A DNA stretch of 64,000 bases from Xanthostigma xanthostigma (Eukaryota; Arthropoda; Insecta; Raphidioptera; Raphidiidae). The translations under genes were made by a program, and so were the position numbers. The stretch spans positions 37,964,753-38,028,752 of the forward strand of contig OY754469.1 of NCBI GenBank assembly GCA_963575645.1. Direction: 5' to 3'. Position 1 is the stretch's first letter. Every line of letters starts with the position of its first letter. Under the pieces are notes generated by a model. The model was not told the DNA's origin, did no database searches, and saw only the letters and a list, made by a program, of their open reading frames with translations. Below, one piece after another: positions 1 through 11,544 of this stretch.

Positions 1-842
1 AGAAAAAAATTCACGACAAAAATAGAAGAAATGTAAATTCTTCAGGAAGGACTATGCCCTTCCTAGCCCTACGGCTTTATATCACGGTCATTTCATTCTA
101 GAAAACATGTATATTTAATAATTTAAGTTTTTGCATTATTTTTTAAAATGTGAATTTACTTGATATTGAAATGCTATTTCGAAAGTTTATATTCAAACAT
201 TTTTCGGTAGGTCTTTAAGGAACGTGAAAATTTGTAATGTGTGAATACAAAATCGAAGACCTGGCTGAACTGTAGTGGGGTCTATCCAAACCGGGAGTAT
301 TTTACTTTTCGAAATTTTATTTGCACTTTTAGAAATGTTGGAAGGTGTCACCCTATATAAAATAATAATGTCATGGATTCAGCGCACTCGAAAACATATT
401 TCTAGAGCTTAGGATTTTTTAAGATTGTGAATTCAATGGATATCCCTATATCTAAAATCTTGCTAAACATATCTGTAACTAAAAATCGATTAGTTTTTAG
501 GCTATGCGCCCATGGACACTTTTTCTTAGTGACCTTTAAACTATAAAATAAAACTATTTTCGATTAATTTAACCGAGAACCAAATCCTATAAGAGTCGGG
601 TCTAAATGTTTGCCAATTACCTACCCAAAAATGTTTGAAAGCTCTCGTACTATATTAATGGCCTTGAGAATAGTTGTCTGGTTTAACCCTTTGTTGTTTA
701 CTTGTTTTGTTTATGATTTCTATAAAGTACTTACATAGGTACGTTTAAAAGAAAGCAGACGCACATTTTACTTCATTACTTTTGTATAATATATAAATAC
801 AGTCGGACTCCGTGTATTGTCAACACTATCTACAGGGGGGGG
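1..842. repeat. Decayed repeat pieces at left edge
   Basis: No gene seen. Positions about 185-310 resemble part of the intron element at 21036-21440 (shared AAAATCGAAGAC...GGCTGAA stretch). Positions about 335-598 are a partial copy of one half of the inverted-repeat element at 13274-13805, without its GGACCCC terminus. The rest is unassigned AT-rich DNA. Confidence 0.6.
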
Positions 843-1361
843 TCAGAAAGGCGTACGATTTTAAAAACACTCTTGCGTTTGAACCTTATGAGAGGGGGCT
901 GCGCGGGTGGTGGGGTTGAGAAGCTCGGTTCTCGGAAATTTAGTCGCGATGGATCACTTCACCGGAGCGCAACGTGCATTCTGCGTTAAACATTATTACA
1001 TTATTTCCAGTGACAGATTGCCCTTGTTGATTTTCAAAGAAATAGGGTCCGATAATTCAGTGCGCTGATATGGCCGCTCAAACGGTTACTTTTGGCGATA
1101 GCAGAGGCTTTTGATGTTTTGCACGTGGGTTCTCTGCGGCCCAGTAACGGCAATTCTGTCTATTGACATGCCCATTTAAGTGAAAATACACGAATCGCCA
1201 TTTTTGTAATAATGTTTAACGCAGAATGCACGTTGCGCTCCGGTGAAGTGATCCATCGCGACTAAATTTCCGAGAACCGAGCTTCTCAACCCCACCACCC
1301 GCGCAGTCCCCTCTCATAAGGTTCAAACGCAAGAGTGTTTTTAAAATCGTACGCCTTTCTG
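843..1361. repeat. Nearly perfect 157-bp-arm inverted repeat
   Basis: Arms at 843-1000 and 1205-1361 are reverse complements with about one mismatch plus a small edge difference, around a 204-bp spacer. The arms are GC-richer than the surroundings. The stretch could be a foldback element or a source of hairpin RNA. It ends about 400 bp upstream of gene A. The short reading frames in each arm are mirror shadows. Confidence 0.9.
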
Positions 1362-1771
1362 GTCCACCCGTTATTTTAAACTGATTTTCACTATGTATTT
1401 TCATGTTTTTAATTCCTACTTTTCACGAAAAATGTCTCCCCCTACGCTGCTGAGTTAATGGAAATATACATTAGATAACTCGAACTAATAAAGACTTTTT
1501 TTCTGATTGGTCTGTGATTAACATGAAATGAGGGTGAAGGAGACGCTGAAAACACATGATTCGCTTAGTCCCGTTAAGTTGAAAATATCTTAGTTTTACT
1601 GTATCTTGATCATGTGAAGAAAAGATATGCTCACGCGTAAGCAAAACTCATCTCTTGCAACCAATCGATCTGATAGATAATGTAAAAGTGATTTAAAATT
1701 AACTTGCAAGGTTTGACCTAAACTTACTCACAGGAAAATGAAAGTTTGAAAAAACCTTTATTTATATATTC
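1362..1771. other. Upstream region of gene A
   Basis: AT-rich, no repeat recognised. A CTCACAG before 1735 and a TTTTTTTCTAG before 1816 are acceptor-like, so an untranslated or coding upstream exon may exist. No convincing core promoter was seen. Confidence 0.4.
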
Positions 1772-4700
1772 ATGTCATCTCGGTGCATCATATTTATAGA
1801 AGTCTTTTTTTCTAGATACGTTCCGATAGGAGGAGGGAGATTCGTTCCAAGAGACAGAGACAAAAAATACAAAAATAAGAGCAGTGCTACAGAAAAAATG
1901 ATTGTCACAGACAGTGAACTTAAAGATTTTGAGTCACCAATAGCCTCGATATTAAACGAGATGTTAGATAAAATCGAGGCGGAGCAAAATATTATCGTTG
2001 ATATGAATGAGTTGAGTACATTTTCTTCTGATGATAACTCTTCAGATATTGAAATAACCGAAGTAATTAATGTTGAAGATACGAATAGATTACAAGATTC
2101 AAAACATTATACAACTATTGAAGATTTCTATTCAAATGGTAAACTATTCGAAAAATTTGAAGACAAGTCATTTCTCGAAATGTACGAAAGTGGACAGGAA
2201 GTGAGTGTTCTAAATATGGCATCGAACGTAGAAAAGATGGAAACATCTGGTTTGTCTATAGAGAAGGAAAACATTGTCGTTAACGATGACTTGGCAATAA
2301 ATATGTCCCAAAAACTAAGTCCGCCTAAAAAACAAAAAATTGAAAAGTTACTTTCCAAAGATGATAATTTAGAAAAGTCATGTAAAAAGGCCAAAATCGA
2401 TTCAAAAAAATCAGGTACGAAAGATACGTCCGAATTATTAGAAAAGCAGCAGAAAAATACGCAAAAACGAGAATCTGCTGTAAATTCTGATCTTGCAAAC
2501 GGAGATGGCTATTTAAGAAATGTTAAAGAAATTGGCACGAAAAGTGGTACTTCCGAATTAAGCCACAAAAAATGTACACAAGAGAAACGAAAATCCGAAG
2601 AAGGTCCGATTCAAGTTACGCATGATTTGTCCAAGTTTCATAATTCAGAAGATTCACATAAAAATGTTAAAAACCTGGGCACGAATTATTCCAAATTATT
2701 GAAAAGCCGCAGACAAAATACCCCAGAACGAAAAAAATCGGGAGAACGTCCGGTTCAAGTTACGCGTGATTTGTCCAAATTTCATAATTCAGAAGATTCC
2801 TGTAAAAATGTCAAAAAAACGGACTTGAAAAATGGTACTTCCGAATTAGTGGAGAGCCGCAAAAATAGTACCCCAGAGGAAAGAAAATCTGGAGAACGCC
2901 CGGTTCAAGTTACGCGTGATTTGTCTAAATTTCATAATTCAGAAGATTCCTCTAAAATTATCAAAAAAACGGACGTAAAAAATGGTACTTCCGAATTAGT
3001 GGAAAGCCGCAAAAATAGTACCCCAGAGGAAAGAAAATCTGGAGAACGCTCGGTTCAAGTTACGCGTGATTTGTCTAAATTTCATAATTCAGAAGATTCC
3101 TCTAAAATTATCAAAAAAACGGACGTAAAAAATAGTACTTCCGAATTATTGAAAAGCCGTAAAAATAGTACCCCAGAACGAAAAAAATCGGGAGAACGTC
3201 CGGTTCAAGTTACGCGTGATTTGTCCAAATTTCATAATTCACAAGATTCATCTAAAAATATCAAAAAAACGGACGTAAAAAATGGTACTTCCGAATTATT
3301 GGAAAGCCGTAAAAATAATACCCCAGAACGAAGAAAATCGGGAGAACGTCCGGTTCAAGTTACGCGTGATTTGTCCAAATTTCATAATTCAGAAGATTCC
3401 TGTAAAAATATCAAAAAAACGGACGTAAAAAATGGTACTTCCGAATTATTGGAAAGCCGTAAAAATAGTACCCCAAAACGAAGAAGATCCGGAGAACGTC
3501 TGGTTCAAGTTACGCGTGATTTGTCCAAATTTCATAATTCAGAAGATTCCTCTAAAAATATCAAAAAAATGGACGTAAAAAATGGTACTTCCGAATTATT
3601 GGAAAGCCGTAAAAATAGTACCCCAAAACAAAGAAGATCCGGAGAACGTCCGGTTCAAGTTACGCGTGATTTGTCCAAATTTCATAATTCAGAAGATTCC
3701 TCTAAAAATATAAAAAAAACGGACGTAAAAAATGGTACTTCCGAATTATTGGTAAGCCGTAAAAATAGTACCCCAAAACGAAGAAGATCCGCAGAACGTC
3801 CGGTTCAAGTTACGCGTGATTTGTCCAAATTTCATAATTCAGAAAATTCCTGTAAAAATATCCAAAAAATGGACGTAAAAAATGGTACTTCCGAATTATT
3901 GGAAAGCCGTAAAAATAGTACCTCAGAACGAAGAAAATCCGCAGAAAGTCCGGTTCAAGTTACGCGTGATTTGTCCAAATGTCATAATTCAAAAGATTCC
4001 CGTACAAATGTTAAAAAGATGGACACAAAAATTGGTACTTCGAGATTATTGGAAAGCCACAGAAAAAGTACCCAAGAAAGGAAATCCGAAGAAAGATCAG
4101 CTCAAATTAAGAGTAATTTAGACGAAAATTGTCGGGAAATTGTCTCTGAAACAAAAACTGTCAAAATTAATACATGTGAAAAAACTATTGTCAATCAAAA
4201 TGTCAGTTTAAAAATTAATACGGTTTCTAAAAGACAAAAACCTGATAAAATGACACAAAAAGAAAAAAAACATGTGGAATTGTTCAGTGAGGTAATAAAT
4301 GAAAGTACGAAAGGTCGTGTAAACAGGCATTTTTCAACAGAAATAAAAATTGATAAAATTTATCGATTTGTAAAAAATCGAAAACATTTAAACAAATACG
4401 AGTTGAAGAAATTTTGGAAATTTTTAAAATGTTTGAATAAAAAAACAGTAAATGAACATTATGGCATTCTAAAAGATCAGCCATATATCAAGCTTGGAAA
4501 AGCAGTTGCACAGTTACCTTTGGTGATTAATGATTCCTCATCTAACAAGAAACAGGAGATAGTCAGTTTTGAGCTAGAAGAAGTAGAAGAAAAGTTTCCC
4601 AGTCCCAGCGAAAGCATTTCTGAAATGGCCGAATTAAATTTTGTCAGAGATGGTTTAGTTACCGTCGTGCGTTTAGATGGTGGTGCAAATAAATCATATG

Positions 4701-7700
4701 CCGAACAGTTAGCTAATTTGAACCAAACTGAACAGTCGAATAATGCATTTGGCCAGATGTCTGATTCAGACGCAATTTTCGCCCAAATATCTGAACAGTT
4801 AGCTAATTTGGACCAAATTGAACAGCCTAATAATGCAGTTGCCCAGGTGTCTAAATCAAACGCAATTATCGTCCAAATATCTGAACAGTCAGCTAATTTG
4901 GACCAAACTGAACAGTCGAATAATGCATTTGGCCAGATGTCTGATTCAAACGCAATTTTCGCCCAAATATCTGAACAGTTAGCTAATTTGGACCAAATTG
5001 AACAGCCTAATAATGCAGTTGCCCAGGTGTCTAAGTCAAACGCAATTATCGTCCAAATATCTGAACAGTCAGCTAGTTTGGACCAAACTGAACAGTCGAA
5101 TAATGCAGTTGCCCAGATGTCTGACTCAAGCGCAATTCTCGCCCAAATATCTGAAATCCTAGATTCAACATGTATGCAAACAGAGGAACAAGTGCCATTA
5201 AAAACTAATGCTTGTTCGCAAACTGAACCAGAATTAATCGATCTAACTGGAGATGATAACATAAAAATAGAGTTGGATGAAACAGATTCAACAGTCAGCA
5301 GCACTACTGTCTTTCGTCTGAAAGTAAAAGATCCGTTCAGCTTAGGCATGTTTTCGGAAGAACATGTGAAAACAATTAACGTCGTTACAAAGCATATTAA
5401 TCGGCTTATGATTGAGCGTATGTGTTACAAAATGTGTCTTGATACATGCATCAATGACGCGGATTACATAAAAAGGCGCACGTTACAGCACCGTCAAAAC
5501 CTTAATGAAATTTTAGATGAAATTGTTTTGGAATTAAAAGAGAATATGGAAATCTTAGGTAACTCTAATTTCTATCAACAAGTGTCCGTTGAAATAACTA
5601 AATTAAAAAAATTCAAATTCGACCCCAAACAATCTTTTGAACAGTTATGGCGTATCTTTAAACTTCGCCCTGCGGCGTTTAAATTGGCGAGACCTTTTTT
5701 TAAATCCGCCAGTGAAATTCTACAGGCCCCTTTTGACGGCGATAGTTTAGAAGCTGTTAATCAATGTCATGAAAATACTGCAATTAGGCTGTCACATCAA
5801 CAGCACTCTGCAACCGATCAAGAAAGTACAACACCAATTCAGCTGAACGGTAATCAATATCAATTGACTACTAGTCAAGCAACGACACAAACATCATACC
5901 AACAACTAGAGAATCAACATATGCCAGATATATCGCAAAATAATTCAATGTTGTCAACACAATTGAATCAACCTGCAACTGCAATCATGATGTCACATCA
6001 ACGGCACTCTGCCACTGATCAAGAAATTATAACGCCAAGTCAACTGCGCGGTAGACAAAATCAATTGGCTACTAGTCAAGCAAATACACAAACATACCAA
6101 CAGCTAAATAATCAACATCCAAATGTATCGCAAGATAATTCAATGTTCTCGGCGCAATTGAATCAATCTGTAACTGCAATCATGCCGTCACATCAACGAC
6201 GCTTTGTCACTAATCAAGAAAGTACAACACCAAGTCAGCTGAACATTAACCTAAATCAATTGGCTACTAGTCAAACAAGAACGCAAACATCATATCATAT
6301 GCCGAATATATCACAAAATTATTCAATATCGTCAGCACAATCGAATCAACCAGCAACTGCAATCATGATGTCACATCAACGCCACTCTGCGACTGATCAA
6401 GAAAGTATAACGCCAAGTCAGCTGAACGGTAACCGCAATCAATTGACTACTAGTCCAGCAAGGACACAAAAATCATATCAACAGCTAAATAATCAACATA
6501 TGTCGCAAAATAATTCAATGTCGTCAGCACAATTGAATCAACCTGCAACTGCAATTATGATGTCACATCAACGGTACTCTGCCACTCAGAAGAGTACTAC
6601 AGCAAGTCAGGTGAACGCTAATCAAAATCAATTGGCTACTAGTCCAACAAGGGCACAAACATCATACCAACGGCTAAATAATCAAAATATGCCGAATGTA
6701 TCGCAAAATAATTCAATGGCATCAGCACAATTGAATCAACTTTCAACTGCAATCATGATGTCGCATCAACGGCACTCTGCCACTGATCAGGAGAGTACTA
6801 CAGCAAGTCAGGTGAACGCTAACCAAAATCAATTGGCTACTAGTCAAGCAAGGACACAAATATCGTACCAACAGCGAAATAATCAACATATGCAGAATGT
6901 ATCGCAAAATAATTCAGTGACGTCAGCACAATCGCATCAATCTGTACCTTTGAACTATATGGAAATGATGTGTCGTGTTTTTCCTCCTAATATGAATCAT
7001 CCTCCCCCGCCCTATAACTCACAGAAAAACAATTCTCAAAATGTTTCCATGCCTTCTTCCGGTACATTTAGATCTATTCCAACTCATCAAGATGTATATT
7101 CTCGTAATAATTCAGTCCTTCCTCAGTTTTCGGGAAATGCAAATATGAATCATCCCCCGGCGCCTAATAATTCACAAAACAATTATTCTCAAAACCTTTC
7201 CATGTCTGCATCCAGTACATTTAGATCTATTCCAACTCATCAAGATGGATATAATGGTAATAATTCAGGCCTTCCTCATTTTTCGGGAAATGCAAATATA
7301 CCAATGAATGTCAGACCACCACCTCCTACATATTTTCCCACTCCACTACAACAACTATCCGGTTTGATTCAGCAGCCACCCAGTATTAATTCAAACAATC
7401 AAAATGGACAGACGTTGAGACAATTTCGACCTCCGCAGAGGCAAAAAGGCGGTCAGAAAAAACACCCCGCACAAAAACCTAATCGTCGCCAAGGCACCAC
7501 TGACCCACAGCAAGTGACAATTCCGCAAAACTGTATTCCTACCATTGTATCCCGTTACGTGACAGCAGCCGGTCAACAGATCGGATCTGGTCTCGTGACA
7601 AATTACATGGCCCCTGAACTTGGTCACCCACAGCACGGACCTGGTTTACAAATCGGGTACATGGACCCAACTACAAATACAGTACCTGAACGTACCCATC

Positions 7701-8176
7701 AACAGGATTTAGACTCCAGAAGCGTAATTCAAAACGCAAATACCATGCAAGAACAACGCGCACCTCATCAAGTGCAAAAAACATCTTTAACAACTAGCGT
7801 GAAGGCAACTACAGGTAATGTTGCTAAGAAAGCGGCTACTAAACTAAATACCCAAAAGCGACCCGTAGAAACGAAGAAAAAAAATGAATTAAGTTCGGCT
7901 GTCACGGATCCTTTAAATACACGTTTATTGACAGCTAAAGCGAATGAAATAGAAAATTCAGTTATGCTATCCGGCGTGTATATAGATAGCGACGGCCATC
8001 CGATTCTTGAAAGTGGCGCTTTAAAAAACTCCGATGCAAAATTCATTCAGGAATATTTCGAATCTGGATTCATGTTTCCCAAAAGAGAACCTGAATCTGA
8101 ATTGCCGACAGTTCCGTCCAATTTTGTGTCGACCACTCTGCATCCTGCGAATAGAAATAACAATTATGGTCAAACG
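1772..8176 (+). CDS. Gene A, long exon: giant repeat-built protein (ends in MYND finger)
   Basis: The reading frame runs open to a stop at 8183-8185, but a donor (ACG|GTACGA) at 8177 joins in phase 0 to the acceptor before 8439, giving a protein of about 2,221 residues with a C-terminal MYND finger. Seen in order: an acidic N-terminus; a 50-residue tandem array (residues about 280-780) rich in K/R and S-T-P sites; a basic helical stretch (about 830-910); five 30-residue repeats (about 978-1127); LIDLTGDD (1155-1162), a strong SUMO-interaction motif, followed by IKIE, which fits a sumoylation site; a conserved-looking helical block (about 1186-1320); six Gln/Asn-rich repeats (about 1338-1727); a PPPPY WW-binding motif (1744-1748); and a basic tail. 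The start is uncertain: a pyrimidine-rich acceptor precedes 1816, so the exon may begin there, and Met43 (1898) has a good context. I do not recognise the family; a nuclear scaffold or regulator is inference. Confidence 0.85.
2617..4116 (+). repeat. 150-bp (50-residue) coding tandem array in gene A
   Basis: The landmark TACGCGTGAT recurs at exactly 150-bp steps at 2761, 2911, 3061, 3211, 3361, 3511, 3661, 3811 and 3961. A diverged first copy sits at 2617 and a decayed partial one after 4050. Each unit encodes VTRDLSKFHNSEDS, a Lys-rich linker, GTSELLESRKNSTP and a basic ERRKSGER run. The fixed period and high identity of the central copies point to recent unequal exchange or gene conversion. 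Confidence 0.95.
4703..5152 (+). repeat. 90-bp (30-residue) coding tandem array in gene A
   Basis: Five units start at 4703, 4793, 4883, 4973 and 5063, each opening with a GAACAG that encodes EQ. Two unit types alternate (AFGQMSDS and AVAQVSKS forms), so the array is a 180-bp higher-order repeat that has itself been duplicated. The encoded pattern, EQLANLDQTEQSNNA...AQIS, could form amphipathic helices. Confidence 0.93.
5782..6950 (+). repeat. Six 183-201-bp Gln/Asn-rich coding repeats in gene A
   Basis: A sequence encoding SHQRHSATDQ recurs near 5792, 5993, 6188, 6371, 6563 and 6761. Spacing varies from 183 to 201 bp because of in-frame indels. The encoded units are rich in Q, N, S and T, resembling prion-like or phase-separating segments. 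They are more diverged than the 50- and 30-residue arrays. Confidence 0.9.
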
Positions 8177-8438
8177 GTACGATAATTTGGTAAAATTACG
8201 ATTTCCGTGGCGCCAAAGTTTAAAAATAAATTTCTACTGTCTTTTGAACAACAATTAAAGATTATCTACTTTAAGTTATTTTATTAATTTAATCATTTTC
8301 AAGATACCTTGGCGCCACGAATCTCGATAAAAAAATTGCCTTTGTGAGATTGAAAATTTTCCGGAAAGACATAGTGGAAAATTTTCCTATCACTACTCAA
8401 ATAGACTGATTTGCTCACCGCAATATTTTTATTTGCAG
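8177..8438 (+). other. Gene A last intron (262 bp, GT-AG, phase 0)
   Basis: The intron begins GTACGA and ends TTTATTTGCAG. Retaining it would add only Val-Arg and a stop, so an unspliced transcript would lack the MYND finger. It holds a small inverted repeat around GTGGCGCC: about 8202-8219 against 8303-8322. This could form a stem that brings the two splice sites together or blocks them; that is inference. Confidence 0.75.
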
Positions 8439-8699
8439 GAGATTCATCAACAACCGTCGATTGAGCCTGTTAGAGTGAACTCGGTTGATAGTGGTTATTT
8501 ATCAACGGACAGTGTTCTCTCACCATCATCGGTGTTTCGGTTGTGCGCCGGTTGCAACAAACCGAGCACAATTGAGTGTGAACAATGTCACGTCGAGACG
8601 TACTGTTCTCGCGAGTGTCGTGAACAGTGCTTACGAGAGTTTCATAGCCAAGTGTGCTGTACGCTAAAACCACGAAAAAGATGTCTGCCAGCAGAATAA
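8439..8699 (+). CDS. Gene A, last exon: MYND-type zinc finger
   Basis: Eighty-six residues in phase 0 with the long exon. The N-terminal part contains DSGYLS, which fits the DSGxxS phosphodegron pattern read by beta-TrCP-type ubiquitin ligases. It is followed by a Cys/His-rich module: CxxC, then CEQC, then YCSREC, then H and C spaced as H-x3-C. This is the MYND order of zinc ligands, although the third helix is one residue longer than usual and has Phe where Trp is common. MYND fingers bind proline-rich partner peptides (PxLxP type) and act as protein-docking domains, mostly in nuclear regulators. The protein ends in a basic tail. The TAA stop lies inside an AATAAA (8695-8700). Confidence 0.85.
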   Translation, partial: EIHQQPSIEPVRVNSVDSGYLSTDSVLSPSSVFRLCAGCNKPSTIECEQCHVETYCSRECREQCLREFHSQVCCTLKPRKRCLPAE

Positions 8700-8850
8700 A
8701 CGAAGTATCTATAGTCCATTTATTGTAGACATTTAATAGAATATGAAAAGTTAAATGGTTAAAGAAGTATTTAAAATATCGTAATGTTGTGTTTTTTTAA
8801 TTATCTTGTATCTTTATCTGAAAGACAACATCAGGAGTTCATTAATTTCA

Positions 8851-8856
8851 AATAAA
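8851..8856 (+). terminator. Candidate poly(A) signal of gene A
   Basis: AATAAA about 150 bp after the stop. A second AATAAA overlaps the stop codon at 8695-8700, so a very short 3' UTR is also possible. Confidence 0.5.
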
Positions 8857-8902
8857 TTTAATCTGTGAAAATAGGTATTTTACAGCTGGTTTTCAAGTTG
8901 AT

Positions 8903-9330
8903 GGTAAACTCACGCGAGTGAAATATTCTCCTACGATCAATAGTCGCACATAATATTTTATTCAACTAGCACGAGTAATATGTAATCGGGGCCCTGATAA
9001 AAGAGGGAAAAATAATAAATCACTTCATTGATTGACGTACCCAGCGCCCTCGATGCACACAAGATGCCCATGACTTTCGCTAAATTGCGATGCTGTTTTC
9101 ATATATACAATACCGCCTACCACGTTCCTATTGGTACAGAAGCTGCGTGCAGTTTTTTTTTTCATTATTGCACGCTTGGGCTTGCTACTGCGTTTCTATT
9201 GGTCCAGAACATTCATTATCACACTGTACGGCTCATTATTAGCACTCTACGCGTCAACATGAAGTAATTTATTTTCTCCCGAATTTAGCAGGGCCCCGAA
9301 ATTACATATTACTCACGCGTGTTGAATAAA
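8903..9330. mobile_element. 428-bp MITE, copy 1 (TTTATTCAAC family)
   Basis: Shares nearly its whole length with 16443-16871. Inner inverted repeats of about 40 bp read TTATTCAAC...CGGGGCCCTG on the left and CAGGGCCCCG...GTTGAATAA on the right. The open frame inside (9028-9267) is shared by both copies because the DNA is shared; it matches no transposase I know. Confidence 0.8.
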
Positions 9331-10000
9331 TAAATATACTGTGGTATCAAAGTACAAATTAATATAACTAAAGACCTGTTCCCACGACTGGTGCATTTGG
9401 CAAATATTCGTGCTTTTTTTGATATATTTATTAAACGCTTGTTTTAATAATTTTTTATACCAGTGATTCTCTTAATACCTTTGGCGTAACTGGAATTTGA
9501 AGCTGTGTCTATCTGTCTGATCAGCTTCTATTGGGAAATGTATTGAAAAACAATGTCGTACAAAAATCACGATTTAGTATTATTTTACGGCACTTGGGGA
9601 GGGGTCTTGCTCACCCGGCTCTTCTCTAGTTACGACTTTGATATTGTAAATAGAGAAATATAATGTTCGTTAGTTTATCGACATTTTAAAAGTTCGTTTT
9701 GTTTGTTCGTTTGTTTTTTTTTTGTTGGATTTCCGACCTTATTCACTCGTAACAGGTGAAATGTATTTTGTGCAACTTCTGTATTCACTGACTCTTAAGT
9801 GCTCCAATCGAAACTTTTTCGTTGCTGTTAATTTATCTGTAGCTAACCGCTCTCAGAAAAAAATTTTTTTTTTTATTAATTTCTATTTTCAATGTCAAAA
9901 ATTGAAAATGTTTTGACTCGAGTTGTTTTTTTTTTTTTTTTGTAATTAACATACGAATTAAAATATGTTGTTAAGTTTATAAAGGAATAATAATATAACC
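9331..10000. other. Intergenic, no gene seen
   Basis: Homopolymer T runs (about 9712-9722, 9861-9874, 9927-9942). A CCCACGACTGGTGCATTTGG at 9383-9402 resembles the edge motif of the 88-bp minisatellite further right. Nothing else recognised. Confidence 0.5.
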
Positions 10001-10007
10001 GTAATAT

Positions 10008-10382
10008 TAGAGCTGTAACAAACCGTATGTATTCGTTACTGAGTAACGGGTACATCGTCTGACTCGAAGTACCGAATCGTTACTTACAAATTCATTTCGT
10101 TACTCGCATCTGTCGTACCGAACTGACATGGAGTCAGTTCAACTCGTATGATGCTGTTATACGTTATACGAACGAAGTCATACCGTATCACGATACGACG
10201 CGCCTCGATGGAATGGGTACATGCTTGATGCCAGAGAGCATACACTTCTTGATGCTGTGATACACGATTGTATGTCGTATGAAAAGTAACGAGTAAGGTA
10301 ACGATACGAAAGTAACGGGTACTGGTTCTTTAAGTAACGAATACATACGGGTACACAATTTCTCGTTACTTTTACAGCTCTA
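10008..10382. mobile_element. 375-bp hAT MITE (TAGAGCTGTA ends)
   Basis: Terminal inverted repeats TAGAGCTGTAA... / ...TTACAGCTCTA, with inner GTAACGAATACATACGGGTA-type stretches. Flanked by a perfect 8-bp target duplication, CGTAATAT (10000-10007 and 10383-10390), which is typical of hAT transposition. No coding capacity. Confidence 0.93.
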
Positions 10383-10424
10383 CGTAATATCACTCCGTTT
10401 GCACATAGACATAGCTAACTGGAT

Positions 10425-10890
10425 TACCAGTTCAGGCTGCGCAAGTCAAAAGAAAGACCGATCAAGTTGAAACCATAAATTGCTGACGCCTATCTCTCGA
10501 GCATTACCAATTAGAAGACATTTTGAGAGAGGCAAACGCAGTAAAAAGATTCAAAATTCCATGTTATTTCATTGAACATTTTGACTGTTAATTATTCTGT
10601 CGAAAAAAAATAAACAGTGAATAATCACATTTTTCGGAATAACTGTCAAAATAGTTATTCTTGCAAGATTTCATTGATTGTGATAAGTTTTATTGATATT
10701 TTCAATTAAATATCATGAAATTTTAAATCTTTTTTAATTTCGCGAGCCTTTTTACGGTGTTTGTCTCTCCCAAAAATGACTTCTAATCGGCATAAAAAGT
10801 GCCCGCAATCTATCTACAATTGAGACATATTCCGTCTCAGAGAAACAAGCGCCGTCTCTTTCCTGCGCTTACTTGGTTGCGCAGTCTAGT
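10425..10890. repeat. Old inverted-repeat element
   Basis: An arm near 10485-10550 (GACGCCTATCTCTCGAG..., GAGAGAGGCAAACG) is matched in reverse near 10740-10800 (CGCGAGCC..., GTTTGTCTCTCCC). Weaker outer similarity runs to GGCTGCGCAAG / TTGCGCAGTC. Diverged foldback or MITE, no gene. Confidence 0.55.
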
Positions 10891-10896
10891 TGTCTA

Positions 10897-10925
10897 CAGT
10901 GCCGGTCAAATATTAATGAACAGTT
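10897..10925. mobile_element. Solitary Tc1/mariner-like end
   Basis: TACAGTGCCGGTCAAATATT followed by AATGAACAG resembles a Tc1/mariner terminal repeat starting at a TA. No matching opposite end was found nearby. Confidence 0.45.
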
Positions 10926-11544
10926 TTATTGCTCTAAGGATAAATAAAAATGTCTACAATAAAGATGTGATAAACCTTTTAATTATTTTAAGACAACACT
11001 TTTTTTCAATTCTCTACCCGGAACAGTTTTGGTAACTGGAGGATCTGTATTATAATTGAACATTTGTACAAAATATAGACAGAATTTGTTTTAGCAGTGT
11101 TTATAAATAAAATACGACTATAAAGTTCATAGGTTTAATTATTAACTGATTTTCATTATATTTATGTCAACGCTTCTCTGTTCTTTATCTACCGCGACAA
11201 ACTTTCATTCACTTAGACGATCATTTCATGACACGTCTGTCGAGAAGATGAGTCTGCGTGAATTCCCATTTTTTTTTTTTTTTTTTGAACGCTTAAAACC
11301 ATGATCTTTCCTGTTTCACGTGAAGTTTCGTAAAATTTCACTGAAATGAACTGTGCTGAAACGTTGACAAATCATTGATAATGAAAATTGATATTTTCTA
11401 ATTTCTATACAGCCGTACTTTGGCAATAAATACATCATTTAAGATTTAAGAGAACAGAATCATCCCATGTACTGTGAAACATGATGGGCATGAAGCTGGA
11501 ATGTTTTGGTCATTGTCAAGGTAATGAGTCACTGCACGCCAGTT

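Noticed and set aside
4477-5349. 290-codon open frame on the minus strand inside gene A
   Set aside because: It lies opposite the 30-residue repeat array, where a stop-free antisense frame is copied with each unit. No independent signal supports it.
9028-9267. 79-codon frame resembling the one at 16569-16799
   Set aside because: Both fall inside copies of the same MITE; no known domain and no start or codon signature.
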